This document shows positions 8,254-16,068 of a stretch of 64,000 bases of DNA, in pieces (position 1 is the first letter of the stretch; every line of letters begins with the position of its first letter). A program made the position numbers and the translations under genes. Source of the DNA: Bacteroidota bacterium (GTDB lineage Bacteria > Bacteroidota > Bacteroidia > 2-12-FULL-35-15); the NCBI GenBank assembly GCA_016722565.1, contig JADKIU010000002.1, positions 868,001 to 932,000 of the forward strand, in the 5' to 3' direction. The notes beneath the pieces are model-generated. The model had not been told where the DNA came from and did no database searches. It worked only from the letters and a program-made list of their open reading frames with translations.

Positions 8254-9192
8254 ATGCCAAAAACAAAAATAGCAATCCTTGGAATTGGCGCAGTTGGTGG
8301 CTACTTCGGTGGATTGCTTGCTGAAAAATATCTGCATTCTGAAAATGTAGAAATCATTTTTATTGCCCGCGAAAGAAGTGCAAAGATCATCAAAGAGAAA
8401 GGGTTAAAAATCATTACCCCACAAAACGAGAAAATCGTTTTCCCTCATCTTGTTTCAAACGATCCTAAAGAAATTGGAAAAATTGATTATTTAATCTGTT
8501 GCGTTAAAAGTTATGATTTGGCTGAAAGCATTCTCCAACTGAAAGAATGCATCCACCCCAACACCATAATTCTTCCATTGCTAAATGGCGTTGATGCAAA
8601 ATCTATTATTCATTCGATTTTGCCAGACGCAATTGTTTGGGATGGCTGTGTATATATTATTTCAAGACTTACCGAACCCGGAGTGATTACCGAAGGAGGA
8701 AAAATTCACAGTTTATATTTTGGCTCCAATGAACATCCTGCTGCATTAAACGACTTTTTAAACCTTTTAAAAAATGCAGGAATTGATGCACACCTTTCTG
8801 AAAATAGTCAAGAAACCATTTGGGAAAAATTCATCTTTATCTCGGTTGTTGCCAGTATCACCAGCTACCTAAACAAAGCCATTGGTCCGGTTTTAGAAAA
8901 CGAGGAACACAAAGCACTTACCCATCGCCTACTGAATGAACTCATAGCGGTTGCAACAGCCTCAAAAATTGTTTTACCAAAAACGATTTTTGAAAAAACA
9001 ATGGCCACCATGGAGCGAATGCCTTATGAAACAACTTCGTCCATGCACAGTGATTTTCTAAAAGGAGGAAAAACGGAATATCGGTCGCTTACCGAATATG
9101 TTGTGAAACTTGGAGCCAAGGTAAATGTTAAAACACCTGAATACGAAAGGATCGTGAGTGCTTTAAAAGATAAGACTACATCTTATTCTTAA
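8254..9192 (+). CDS. 2-dehydropantoate 2-reductase (ketopantoate reductase family)
   Basis: 312 residues, normal length. The N-terminal Rossmann motif GxGxxG is at residues 10-15 (LGIGAVGGYFGG). LPLLNGV and the NSQETIWEKFIF segment, with the probable catalytic Lys192, match the ketopantoate reductase family, and the C-terminal helical domain has SSMHSDFLKGGKTEYRSLTEY. The family makes pantoate for CoA synthesis with NADPH, but paralogues with other substrates are common, so I do not assign panE firmly. It starts 4 nt after the GNAT stop (same operon) and its last 17 nt overlap the convergent membrane-protein gene. Confidence 0.82.
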   Translation: MPKTKIAILGIGAVGGYFGGLLAEKYLHSENVEIIFIARERSAKIIKEKGLKIITPQNEKIVFPHLVSNDPKEIGKIDYLICCVKSYDLAESILQLKECIHPNTIILPLLNGVDAKSIIHSILPDAIVWDGCVYIISRLTEPGVITEGGKIHSLYFGSNEHPAALNDFLNLLKNAGIDAHLSENSQETIWEKFIFISVVASITSYLNKAIGPVLENEEHKALTHRLLNELIAVATASKIVLPKTIFEKTMATMERMPYETTSSMHSDFLKGGKTEYRSLTEYVVKLGAKVNVKTPEYERIVSALKDKTTSYS

Positions 9193-9712
9193 TCAATTTG
9201 AATAGTGCTTTCGCAGATGCCTCATCAATTTGTAAGGCCATTTTTATTTCTTTCCCGTAATAATCAAACGCTAATTTTTCTCCTGCAATCGCCCAATAGG
9301 AATTGTTCAAATTTTCAAAAAAAGAATTTTCTTTGGTTTCAACAATTCGAAAGTCCTTTATAAAATCAAATTCATAAACAAGTATTTTCCCTCGTCCTCT
9401 CACGTCCCGTTTGTAAAACAATTTTCGTTCACGCAATTTAATTTTCTCCACACCAAACGCACGCCACATCACCGCTTTGTATATTTTATATTCAAAATAC
9501 GCCCAAAATCCTAACCACACCATAATCGCAACACGTGTTTGTTCATCCGGAATTAAAAAATATTCTACAAAAACAACAATCCCACCCAAGGTCCACAAGG
9601 CAAACCACAAAAACAACATCCGATTCTTCATCTTGTCAACAGATGAAAGAATAACAATGCTGGTTTCGTTGTCAATCTTTTTAATACTTATTTTATCACC
9701 AATATATTCCAT
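9176..9712 (-). CDS. Small membrane protein, unrecognised
   Basis: 178 residues. Two adjacent membrane helices lie at about 33-53 (LFLWFALWTLGGIVVFVEYF) and 60-85 (VAIMVWLGFWAYFEYKIYKA). The rest is a soluble domain rich in beta strands (KIKLRERKLFYKRDVRGRGK, FIKDFRIVETKENSFFENLN, LAFDYYGKEIKMALQ), a layout seen in bacterial PH-like membrane proteins. It converges with the ketopantoate reductase gene and diverges from the K+ channel gene, sharing an 89-nt spacer. No specific function can be given. Confidence 0.65.
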   Translation of the reverse strand: MEYIGDKISIKKIDNETSIVILSSVDKMKNRMLFLWFALWTLGGIVVFVEYFLIPDEQTRVAIMVWLGFWAYFEYKIYKAVMWRAFGVEKIKLRERKLFYKRDVRGRGKILVYEFDFIKDFRIVETKENSFFENLNNSYWAIAGEKLAFDYYGKEIKMALQIDEASAKALFKLIKNKM

Positions 9713-9752
9713 ATAACGAGTTCAAATGATAGACAAAATTATCAATTAATTC

Positions 9753-9760
9753 TATATTTG
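9753..9760 (+). promoter_or_regulatory. Candidate -7 box (TATATTTG) for the K+ channel gene
   Basis: TATATTTG matches TAnnTTTG and lies 41 nt upstream of the ATG at 9802. No good -33 element is visible. It supports the ATG at 9802 over the TTG at 9787. Confidence 0.5.
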
Positions 9761-9801
9761 TTCTACTAAACAAATGAATTCTTAAATTGTTAGTAGAGAC
9801 C

Positions 9802-10737
9802 ATGTCGAAAAAAGCAGAAACCAACGAATTAGGATTCGGAACAAAAACATCCAAACAAAAATCCCGATTAATCAATAAAGATGGCTCCTTCAATGTGGAC
9901 CGAATCGAGGTTTCCAAATGGGGTTCTCTCAGCATCTATCATGCGCTAGTGTCCATGTCGTGGAGAAAATTCAACACCATCGTTTTCATATATTTCATTT
10001 TCATCAATTTAATTTTTGCCACCATATATTATTTCACCGGCATTGAAGGTTTAAAAGGTGTAGAAGCCACCACCGAAGCAGATAAGTTTTTAGAAGCTTT
10101 TTATTTTAGTACACAAACCTTTAGTACCGTTGGATTCGGACGCATATCACCCGTTGGAAACCTCACCAGCTCCATAGCAGCCATTGAATCGTTGGTTGGT
10201 TTACTTGGTTTTGCCTTGGCGACCGGTTTGCTTTACGGGCGTTTTTCTCGTCCTGTTGCCCATCTCATGTTTAGCAAAAATGCCATTATTGCTCCTTTTA
10301 AGGAAGGAAAAGCTTTTCAGTTTCGTCTGGCAAACAAAATGCGTAACAGTCAAATTTCAGATATGAACTGCAGAGTAACCGTTGCCAAACTTGAAAATGA
10401 AAACGGACAACTCATCAGACGATTCAGACCGCTCGAATTGGAATTAAAAAACATTATTTTCTTTCCGATGACATGGACCATCAATCACCCAATTGATGAA
10501 AACAGTCCGCTATTTGGAATGACTGCCAATGATATGAAAGAAGCAGATGTAGAATTTATGATTTCGTTAAACGGATTCGATGATACGTTCTCACAAAATG
10601 TATTCACACGCTATTCGTATACCCACGAAGAAATTATTTACGGAGCGAAATGGATAAGTGTTTTTAGTACAAACGAAAACGGTCAAACCTCTCAGGATCT
10701 AAACAAACTGAGTGAGTTTGAAAAATATCAGTTCTAA
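9802..10737 (+). CDS. Inward-rectifier potassium channel (KirBac-type)
   Basis: 311 residues from the ATG at 9802. The order is a basic slide-helix region, M1 (about 59-78, FNTIVFIYFIFINLIFATIY), pore helix and filter TVGFG at 109-113 inside TQTFSTVGFGRISPVG, M2 (about 123-147), then a cytoplasmic immunoglobulin-like IRK domain (FRLANKMRNSQISDMNCRV, MTWTINHPIDENSPLFGM). TVGFG rather than TVGYG is normal for KirBac. It sits in the inner membrane and conducts K+. Gene ends overlap by 4 nt with the convergent cellulase gene, so the two mRNAs overlap. Confidence 0.93.
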   Translation: MSKKAETNELGFGTKTSKQKSRLINKDGSFNVDRIEVSKWGSLSIYHALVSMSWRKFNTIVFIYFIFINLIFATIYYFTGIEGLKGVEATTEADKFLEAFYFSTQTFSTVGFGRISPVGNLTSSIAAIESLVGLLGFALATGLLYGRFSRPVAHLMFSKNAIIAPFKEGKAFQFRLANKMRNSQISDMNCRVTVAKLENENGQLIRRFRPLELELKNIIFFPMTWTINHPIDENSPLFGMTANDMKEADVEFMISLNGFDDTFSQNVFTRYSYTHEEIIYGAKWISVFSTNENGQTSQDLNKLSEFEKYQF

Positions 10738-12926
10738 TTTTTCACCATTTTCTTTACTTCCACTTGATTGTTCGTCACAAAACGAATGAAATAGATTCCG
10801 GAAGAAAGGTTTGTGACATCAATATCCAACAAACTGTTTGAACCAATCACTTCCTGTTGATTCAACACTTCCTTGCCATTTACATCTACAACGTGAATTG
10901 AAACAGCTGTATTTTCATGACCATAAAATTTCACGGCAATTTTATTTTCAGCAGGTTGAGGATACAGTGTTTCCACCAAACCGGTAGTTGCGGCAAGTTG
11001 TTGCACACCTGTTGTAATCACACAGGGATTGGTCGCGAATTTCGACAACATACGCACATAGGCAGCTTGGGTGTAGATTCCGGCTTCGGAGATGGTCCAT
11101 GAATTAACCGGCCAACTGGTATTAAAATCTTTCCATGATTTTTGAATCGGCTGATTTTTGGGCGGATCCAAACTTTCAGCTACACACATCGCATTGTTTG
11201 CTGCGCTACCACAGCCACTCGGACAACAACCATCCCAATCATACGAAGGATTTACTCCGCCCGGAATAAAGCCCGGAGCCGGTCCATATGTTGAAACACC
11301 AACTTCATCCCACAAAGCACTTCCGTCATGAAACCAGCTATGATAAAAAGAAGTAACAGAGTTTTCTGCACCAAATTTCGACATGTTACTCAAATAGGTT
11401 TTTGAATTGGGATTGACACCATGAAAATAATGTAAGAAGCCCGAAGCAGCATTGGTATAGTTGGTTGCATTTCCCGCATCAAAATTATACCGATTCATGG
11501 CAAGAAACATATTCGCTTGCTTCGATTTTGTTTGATTGCTGTTCCACGTATAATTGCCATCGTTCAAATACGCACGATACGCATCGGTGCTGTTGGTGTA
11601 TGCTGGAAGATTATCCGCATTCCAGACACTTAACGAATTGGTATACGCTGCATTAATTGCATTACGAACCGAAACCGTAGCTCCTGGCAAAGCTGCATAA
11701 TACAAACACATATCTTGTTCAGGGCCTTCAAAAGGATACGCAAATGTCCACATCAATAAATGGATATTATTGTAATTGGCATCTACAAATGTTCGATAGG
11801 TAGTGTTACCGGTTAATGCATATAAATATACTGCTGCTCCAAATTTTCTGCACAAGGTTCCGTAGGCATCCAACTCTTGTTCACCTGCAGCTAAAACGCC
11901 TGAATTGTAAAAGGTCACACTCGGGTTAGCGTTTGCCCATGTCCATGCATTTATCGCAGCTGTTTGTAAAGTTGTTCCATAGGTGGTCATTCCAATGGCA
12001 TTGTATTGTTTGGCTGCTAATGCAAAAATACCTGCGGCAGATAATGTTGCTGAAGTATTGGCAGGACCATATCTTCTGGCTGTGCCATCAGCCGAAGGCG
12101 GACTCGCACCTCCACCACCAATCACACTTAATACAGAACCATCTGAATTTTGCATTTTTAATAACCAATCCAATTCATACTTCACCTCATCTAAAATATC
12201 CGGAATACTATTTCCTGACTCCGGAATGTTGTAATCATCGGCCCAAACACTTGGTCTTTCTTCATACGCCAAGAGCATATCGCACAAGGTGCTCCAGGTA
12301 AAATTTACATATTTGTTGTAGTCGCCCGCATCGTACCAGCCACCGGAAAGATTTTTAGACGTTCCAACTGTTGGTGATGAATACAATCGACAATCCAAAT
12401 CTTGCTGAGTTCCTAAATGACTCGCTCCATCTACATAACCGGTATCGACAAAGGGATAGGATTTAGCAAAGCCACAACGCTGATAATAAAACATGCGCAT
12501 ACTAATTTTTAATACATCATTGTACACACAATCGTTGATTTCAAATCGATACGATCCAACATTGTTTGTTGGATCAAATACATAATAACTACCCGGTGCT
12601 ACCACCGATGAAAAATCGAACCAATAAACAACATCACCGGATTGTGCATGTGTTGCACCGCTGTTCCAAACAGTGATTGCTCCAGAAAAAACAATTGCAT
12701 CGGTTATCCAGTTTCGAACTTGATAGGTTGTGCCGGGAGCAAAAGAAAAAGCAGAATTATACCCAATTTGCGGATCACTGATGACCGCTATTTTTTGATC
12801 GGTGGTTTTATAACCGAATTGATCAATTTTTATAAACTGAGTAATGGTTGCCGGAACTGCCACTGCAAAAAGTGATACAACAAAAAAGCAGATACTCAAA
12901 CTGAGGTGTTTAGTAGATTTTCCCAT
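10734..12926 (-). CDS. T9SS-secreted glycoside hydrolase family 9 (cellulase/endoglucanase)
   Basis: 730 residues: signal peptide (1-23), an N-terminal immunoglobulin-like domain of GH9 type (ITQFIKIDQFGYKTTDQKIA to YRFEI, 28-130), then the (alpha/alpha)6 catalytic domain. GGWYDAGDYNKYVNF gives the Asp199/Asp202 pair (nucleophilic water/base), and SWTISEAGIYTQAAYV gives the probable acid Glu614. A Cys-rich loop DGCCPSGCG sits between them. From about 652 a type A T9SS domain follows (LYPQPAENKIAVKF, VVDVNGKEV, LSSGIYFIRF). It should cleave beta-1,4-glucans outside the cell. It has its own -7 box and stands alone, with no polysaccharide-utilisation (SusC/D) genes nearby. Confidence 0.93.
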   Translation of the reverse strand: MGKSTKHLSLSICFFVVSLFAVAVPATITQFIKIDQFGYKTTDQKIAVISDPQIGYNSAFSFAPGTTYQVRNWITDAIVFSGAITVWNSGATHAQSGDVVYWFDFSSVVAPGSYYVFDPTNNVGSYRFEINDCVYNDVLKISMRMFYYQRCGFAKSYPFVDTGYVDGASHLGTQQDLDCRLYSSPTVGTSKNLSGGWYDAGDYNKYVNFTWSTLCDMLLAYEERPSVWADDYNIPESGNSIPDILDEVKYELDWLLKMQNSDGSVLSVIGGGGASPPSADGTARRYGPANTSATLSAAGIFALAAKQYNAIGMTTYGTTLQTAAINAWTWANANPSVTFYNSGVLAAGEQELDAYGTLCRKFGAAVYLYALTGNTTYRTFVDANYNNIHLLMWTFAYPFEGPEQDMCLYYAALPGATVSVRNAINAAYTNSLSVWNADNLPAYTNSTDAYRAYLNDGNYTWNSNQTKSKQANMFLAMNRYNFDAGNATNYTNAASGFLHYFHGVNPNSKTYLSNMSKFGAENSVTSFYHSWFHDGSALWDEVGVSTYGPAPGFIPGGVNPSYDWDGCCPSGCGSAANNAMCVAESLDPPKNQPIQKSWKDFNTSWPVNSWTISEAGIYTQAAYVRMLSKFATNPCVITTGVQQLAATTGLVETLYPQPAENKIAVKFYGHENTAVSIHVVDVNGKEVLNQQEVIGSNSLLDIDVTNLSSGIYFIRFVTNNQVEVKKMVKN

Positions 12927-12945
12927 AGTAGTTTTATTATATAAT

Positions 12946-12953
12946 CAAAAATA
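12946..12953 (-). promoter_or_regulatory. Candidate -7 box (TATTTTTG) for the GH9 gene
   Basis: On the minus strand TATTTTTG matches TAnnTTTG and is 19 nt before the ATG of the cellulase gene. A GTTG about 20 nt further upstream may be the -33 element. Confidence 0.45.
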
Positions 12954-12973
12954 GACCAAATTACTTGCAAATA

Positions 12974-13005
12974 CAACAAAAGCCGATTGGAGTCGGCTTC
13001 TGTTG
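12974..13005 (-). terminator. Hairpin, probable terminator of the L,D-transpeptidase gene
   Basis: CAACA and AAGCCGA pair with TCGGCTT and TGTTG (12 bp with one mismatch, six-base loop). It is ~240 nt past the transpeptidase stop on the minus strand and upstream of the cellulase promoter. The T tract is weak. Confidence 0.5.
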
Positions 13006-13243
13006 CATGGATGTATTACTAACTTTAAAATTGGGGGTTACACAATTACTGAAATCACAATCTTAGAAAAAATGGTGATGCAGATTTTTTTTGTTTGTTG
13101 CATGCGAGAGAGATTTTGATTTAATCAAATATAGTAGCTCATGTGCAGCAAATGCAAGTGCAAAAAACTTGTTTTATTTGCAGTCGGAGAAAAGTAAAAA
13201 AGAACAAATCTCTTTTATATCAATAGAAACAGACTGATTATCA

Positions 13244-13981
13244 TTATTTTTCAGGAACCAGATATTTCCCGAATTTATCGGTGGTAATTTTGGGTAATTG
13301 CTTTTTGTTTTCGAAATAATCGTATCCGGCTTTGATATTTTTCCAAAATTCGAGGTGTTTCGCATTTTTTTCTGCCAAGAAACTCATTCCACTGGCATTC
13401 AGACGTGTCGGAAAAATATGAACTGGAATTGTTTGTTGTCCGTTGTTTCTTGCTTCCACAGCTAAAACATACACTTCTTTAATGTAGGTATCTGTAAGAG
13501 GCATACAGCCAATCGTAACGCAACTACCATGAATCATGATATCACCACCCAAGTTTCCTTTCCCGATTAGTTTATCGCTGGCATTGGGATAGTTAATTCC
13601 TAAGGATAAATGATAACTGCTATACGGATTAAATACCGCTACATTATAAAACCCTTCCGGCACCTGTCCGTCACCCTGCTGGCGTTTGGGGCCTAATTCT
13701 CCAGAAGAAGCACAAATGGCATAGGTTTTAAATAATTTAAATTCCTTTTCTCCCAGCGATTTCAACCACACCTCCAGCACTTTCTCCTCTTTAAACACTC
13801 GGATAAACAGTTCAAAATTTTCCTTGATGTCCTTCTTTTTCAATTCTGCTTTTAAGCCTTCCCATTTTTCAGTATAAGCAGATTTTACACGAGTTGCTTT
13901 TTGCTGTGTTACTTTAAATGATTGGGCTGTGGCCGTATATGAAATTAGTAAAGCGATTAAAAATGAAAGACCTTTTTGCAT
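13244..13981 (-). CDS. Secreted L,D-transpeptidase family protein (YkuD domain)
   Basis: 245 residues with a signal peptide (MQKGLSFLIALLISYTATAQ). The YkuD active-site pattern HGxxxxxGC is present as IMIHGSCVTIGCMPL, with His151 and catalytic Cys159; upstream GPKRQQGDGQVPEGFYNV is the usual strand and turn before it. Such enzymes form 3-3 crosslinks or attach proteins to peptidoglycan in the periplasm. Many Bacteroidota have this long-inserted ErfK/YafK-like form, whose exact role is less clear. It is transcribed divergently from divIC. Confidence 0.88.
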   Translation of the reverse strand: MQKGLSFLIALLISYTATAQSFKVTQQKATRVKSAYTEKWEGLKAELKKKDIKENFELFIRVFKEEKVLEVWLKSLGEKEFKLFKTYAICASSGELGPKRQQGDGQVPEGFYNVAVFNPYSSYHLSLGINYPNASDKLIGKGNLGGDIMIHGSCVTIGCMPLTDTYIKEVYVLAVEARNNGQQTIPVHIFPTRLNASGMSFLAEKNAKHLEFWKNIKAGYDYFENKKQLPKITTDKFGKYLVPEK

Positions 13982-14042
13982 ATTGTTAATTTTTTAGTTG
14001 ATAACGTATTTCAAACGAGCAATATTTCGGCCAAAAACACAT

Positions 14043-14050
14043 TAATTTTG
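14043..14050 (+). promoter_or_regulatory. Candidate -7 box (TAATTTTG) for the DivIC/FtsB gene
   Basis: TAATTTTG matches TAnnTTTG, 18 nt upstream of the ATG at 14069. It excludes earlier in-frame starts at 13976. Confidence 0.5.
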
Positions 14051-14068
14051 TCTAAATTAAGCATTGAA

Positions 14069-14365
14069 ATGAAAAAAGCACTTACTCTTTTAAAAAATAA
14101 ATACCTGATTACTGTTGTTCTTTTAACGGTTTGGGTTGTTTTTTTTGACAAAAACGATCTGCGCACACAATTGGAATTCAGAAAAGAGGTAAAAAAATTA
14201 GAAGAAGAACGAAATTACTTTGCAAAAGAAATAAATAGCATTACCTCCAGCCTGAAAGAATTATATACCAATCCGAAAACACTTGAAAAATTTGCGCGTG
14301 AAGAATATTTAATGAAACGCGACAATGAAGATATCTTTGTAATTGTAGAAGAGCAACAAAAATAA
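14069..14365 (+). CDS. Septum formation initiator, DivIC/FtsB family
   Basis: 98 residues from the ATG at 14069. A short basic N-terminus, one membrane helix (about 13-27, LITVVLLTVWVVFF), then a coiled coil (LEFRKEVKKLEEERNYFAKEI, about 33-65) and the conserved ending NPKTLEKFAREEYLMKRDNEDIFVI. This layout is the DivIC/FtsB family, which with FtsL and FtsQ activates septal peptidoglycan synthesis in the periplasm. It stands alone here, next to a peptidoglycan transpeptidase gene. Confidence 0.88.
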   Translation: MKKALTLLKNKYLITVVLLTVWVVFFDKNDLRTQLEFRKEVKKLEEERNYFAKEINSITSSLKELYTNPKTLEKFAREEYLMKRDNEDIFVIVEEQQK

Positions 14366-14473
14366 AAAGCCTACAAGTATATTTTGTAAATCGATATTAT
14401 AAAAATTATCAAGGCACCAATAAATATTGTACCGAATAGAATATCATTTAATTTCAATCTCATAAAAACGTCC

Positions 14474-15592
14474 CTACTTTACAATTAATCGTTTACTATA
14501 TATTTTATTGTTGCTAGATGCAGTAATCAAATAAGCTCCTTTCGGTAAATTCCCATCTTGATTAATTGCAACAAGCTCATTGTTTGATTTTGTGATTATG
14601 ACTTTCGTAAATAATTCTTTTCCGAGCACATCTCTTAAAACCACCAATACTTCTTGTTCACCGAATTGATTTAATTCCAAATATGAAATAGCACTTTCAT
14701 CTAAAGGGTTAGGGAACAAATTAATGGACGACTCTCCATTAGGATGGTATTCAACCGGAACAATATTTGAATGAGAAACAAAACCATTGTAATCGGTTTG
14801 AGCTAAGCGATAATACGATAATCCTTCATACGGACTTCTATCCATATCAAAGTAATTGATGATGGAAGTACTATTTCCGGCACCATCTACTTGGAATAAA
14901 TCTTCAAAAATTTGTGCATCCTTGCTCTTTTGAATGGTAAAATAATCATTGTTGGTCTCAGAAGCAGTTGTCCAAGTGACTTCCACTTTATCCGCATTCA
15001 AATGTGCATCAAAACTGAGCAACTCCATTGGAAGTGCCGTTGCACAATTTACTGTTGCTGTACCACCGGTGGTAATTGAAAAGGTGTTCCCTCCACCACC
15101 GTATTGATTGATTAATATATAATAACATTGACCTGCCGTAACGGCTAAATCTTGCACCCATTGGTTTCCGGCTGCGCCTTCCGTTAAATCAGTAGCTGGA
15201 GCATTATTGGCTGAGTTAATTCCGGTATTATCAGAACCACCAACAGCTGCATAAGAGCATCTTATTGGTGCAGTTGTAGTAGAAATCGGACAGGTTGGAT
15301 TTGGCCCCCACATTCCCCAGTCCATGTCGTTACTCCCTCCATTTGGATTTAAAGTAAATTGAAAAGTTCCTGTGGTAGAAAAACAGACACTGTACCAATA
15401 GGATCTATTAGTTGACTCATTACTTGTCAAGCAGCCTCTGTTTCCGACAACCAACTCAGCATCATTCGAACCATTGGCGCATGTTCCGGTAACACCTCCA
15501 CTGCATAAAGCAACCTGGGAAGTACAATCTCCTTGAGAAAATGCAAGATTAATTGATAATAAAGCAATGGGGATTAAGAATAGTTTTTTCAT
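14474..15592 (-). CDS. T9SS-secreted surface protein
   Basis: 372 residues: signal peptide (MKKLFLIPIALLSINLAFSQ), then a Cys/Gly/Asn-rich domain (about 25-185) with paired cysteines and WYSVCFSTTGTFQFTLNP, WGMWGPNPTCP and QCYYILINQYGG, a prepilin- or CUB-like beta sandwich common in Bacteroidota. A fibronectin-like linker follows (LPMELLSFDAHLNADKVEVTWTTASETNNDYFTIQKS), nearly the same as in the 16069 protein. A type A sorting domain ends it (LFPNPLDES, LRDVLGKELF, KRLIVK). It begins 3 nt after the stop of the broken gene at 15595, so they were probably co-transcribed. Confidence 0.82.
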   Translation of the reverse strand: MKKLFLIPIALLSINLAFSQGDCTSQVALCSGGVTGTCANGSNDAELVVGNRGCLTSNESTNRSYWYSVCFSTTGTFQFTLNPNGGSNDMDWGMWGPNPTCPISTTTAPIRCSYAAVGGSDNTGINSANNAPATDLTEGAAGNQWVQDLAVTAGQCYYILINQYGGGGNTFSITTGGTATVNCATALPMELLSFDAHLNADKVEVTWTTASETNNDYFTIQKSKDAQIFEDLFQVDGAGNSTSIINYFDMDRSPYEGLSYYRLAQTDYNGFVSHSNIVPVEYHPNGESSINLFPNPLDESAISYLELNQFGEQEVLVVLRDVLGKELFTKVIITKSNNELVAINQDGNLPKGAYLITASSNNKIYSKRLIVK

Positions 15593-15594
15593 GA

Positions 15595-15936
15595 TTATTG
15601 TTCCTGCTCTTTAATTTCACATGGAGCACAAGCCTTCATCACAAACAAGTCAACAACATACCCTCTATCGGTCAAATCTTTTCTAAAGTCTGCTTCCAAA
15701 ACCGTTTCGTTTGAATAAAACTCGAAACAATCTGTTACATCATTAAAATGAGGAAGAATTTAAATTTTTCTTGAAGTGTAAACGCTATTTCTTTCGCTTT
15801 CACGAAATTGTCAACCCCACCTAATTTAATGGTATATAAAAACCCATTATCAAAGCGTTGTATCGTACTCTCCTCTTGAGAAAAGGAGTTTAAAAAATAA
15901 AAAACAAAATAAAAACAGGAGTAGTGGTTTTTTCAT
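15595..15936 (-). pseudogene. Small secreted protein gene with two compensating frameshifts
   Basis: No single frame is open, but three pieces join into a ~113-residue protein. A signal peptide starts MKKPLLLFLFCF; dropping one T in the run at 15892-15897 gives NSFSQEESTIQRFDNGFLY, TIKLGGVDNFVKAKEIAF and TLQEKFK. Adding one base near 15755-15770 returns to the first frame: PHFNDVTDCFEFYSNET, DFRKDLTDRGYVVDLFVM, ending KACAPCEIKEQEQ. The +1 and -1 changes cancel, so start and stop share a frame. The Y-x-I-x-LG and RGYVVDLFV segments are reminiscent of SPOR domains, but this is weak. Sequencing error and real decay are both possible. Confidence 0.65.
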
Positions 15937-16068
15937 AAAATTCTGTAAATCCAAAATCAATCTTTAGACGAAATTACATCAAAAAGGTTGCGCAAAACAA
16001 TAAACTGAGGTGAATTATCACTATTCGTATGTTAAAAACTCTTGAACCCTGAGAAAAACAAGAAAAAC

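Larger units (their letters stand above)
12927..13243. other. 317-nt intergenic region between cellulase and L,D-transpeptidase genes
   Basis: It holds the candidate cellulase promoter (12946-12953, minus strand) and a hairpin (12974-13005) that probably terminates the transpeptidase transcript. The rest is AT-rich with no open frame of interest and no RNA gene that I recognise. Confidence 0.6.
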
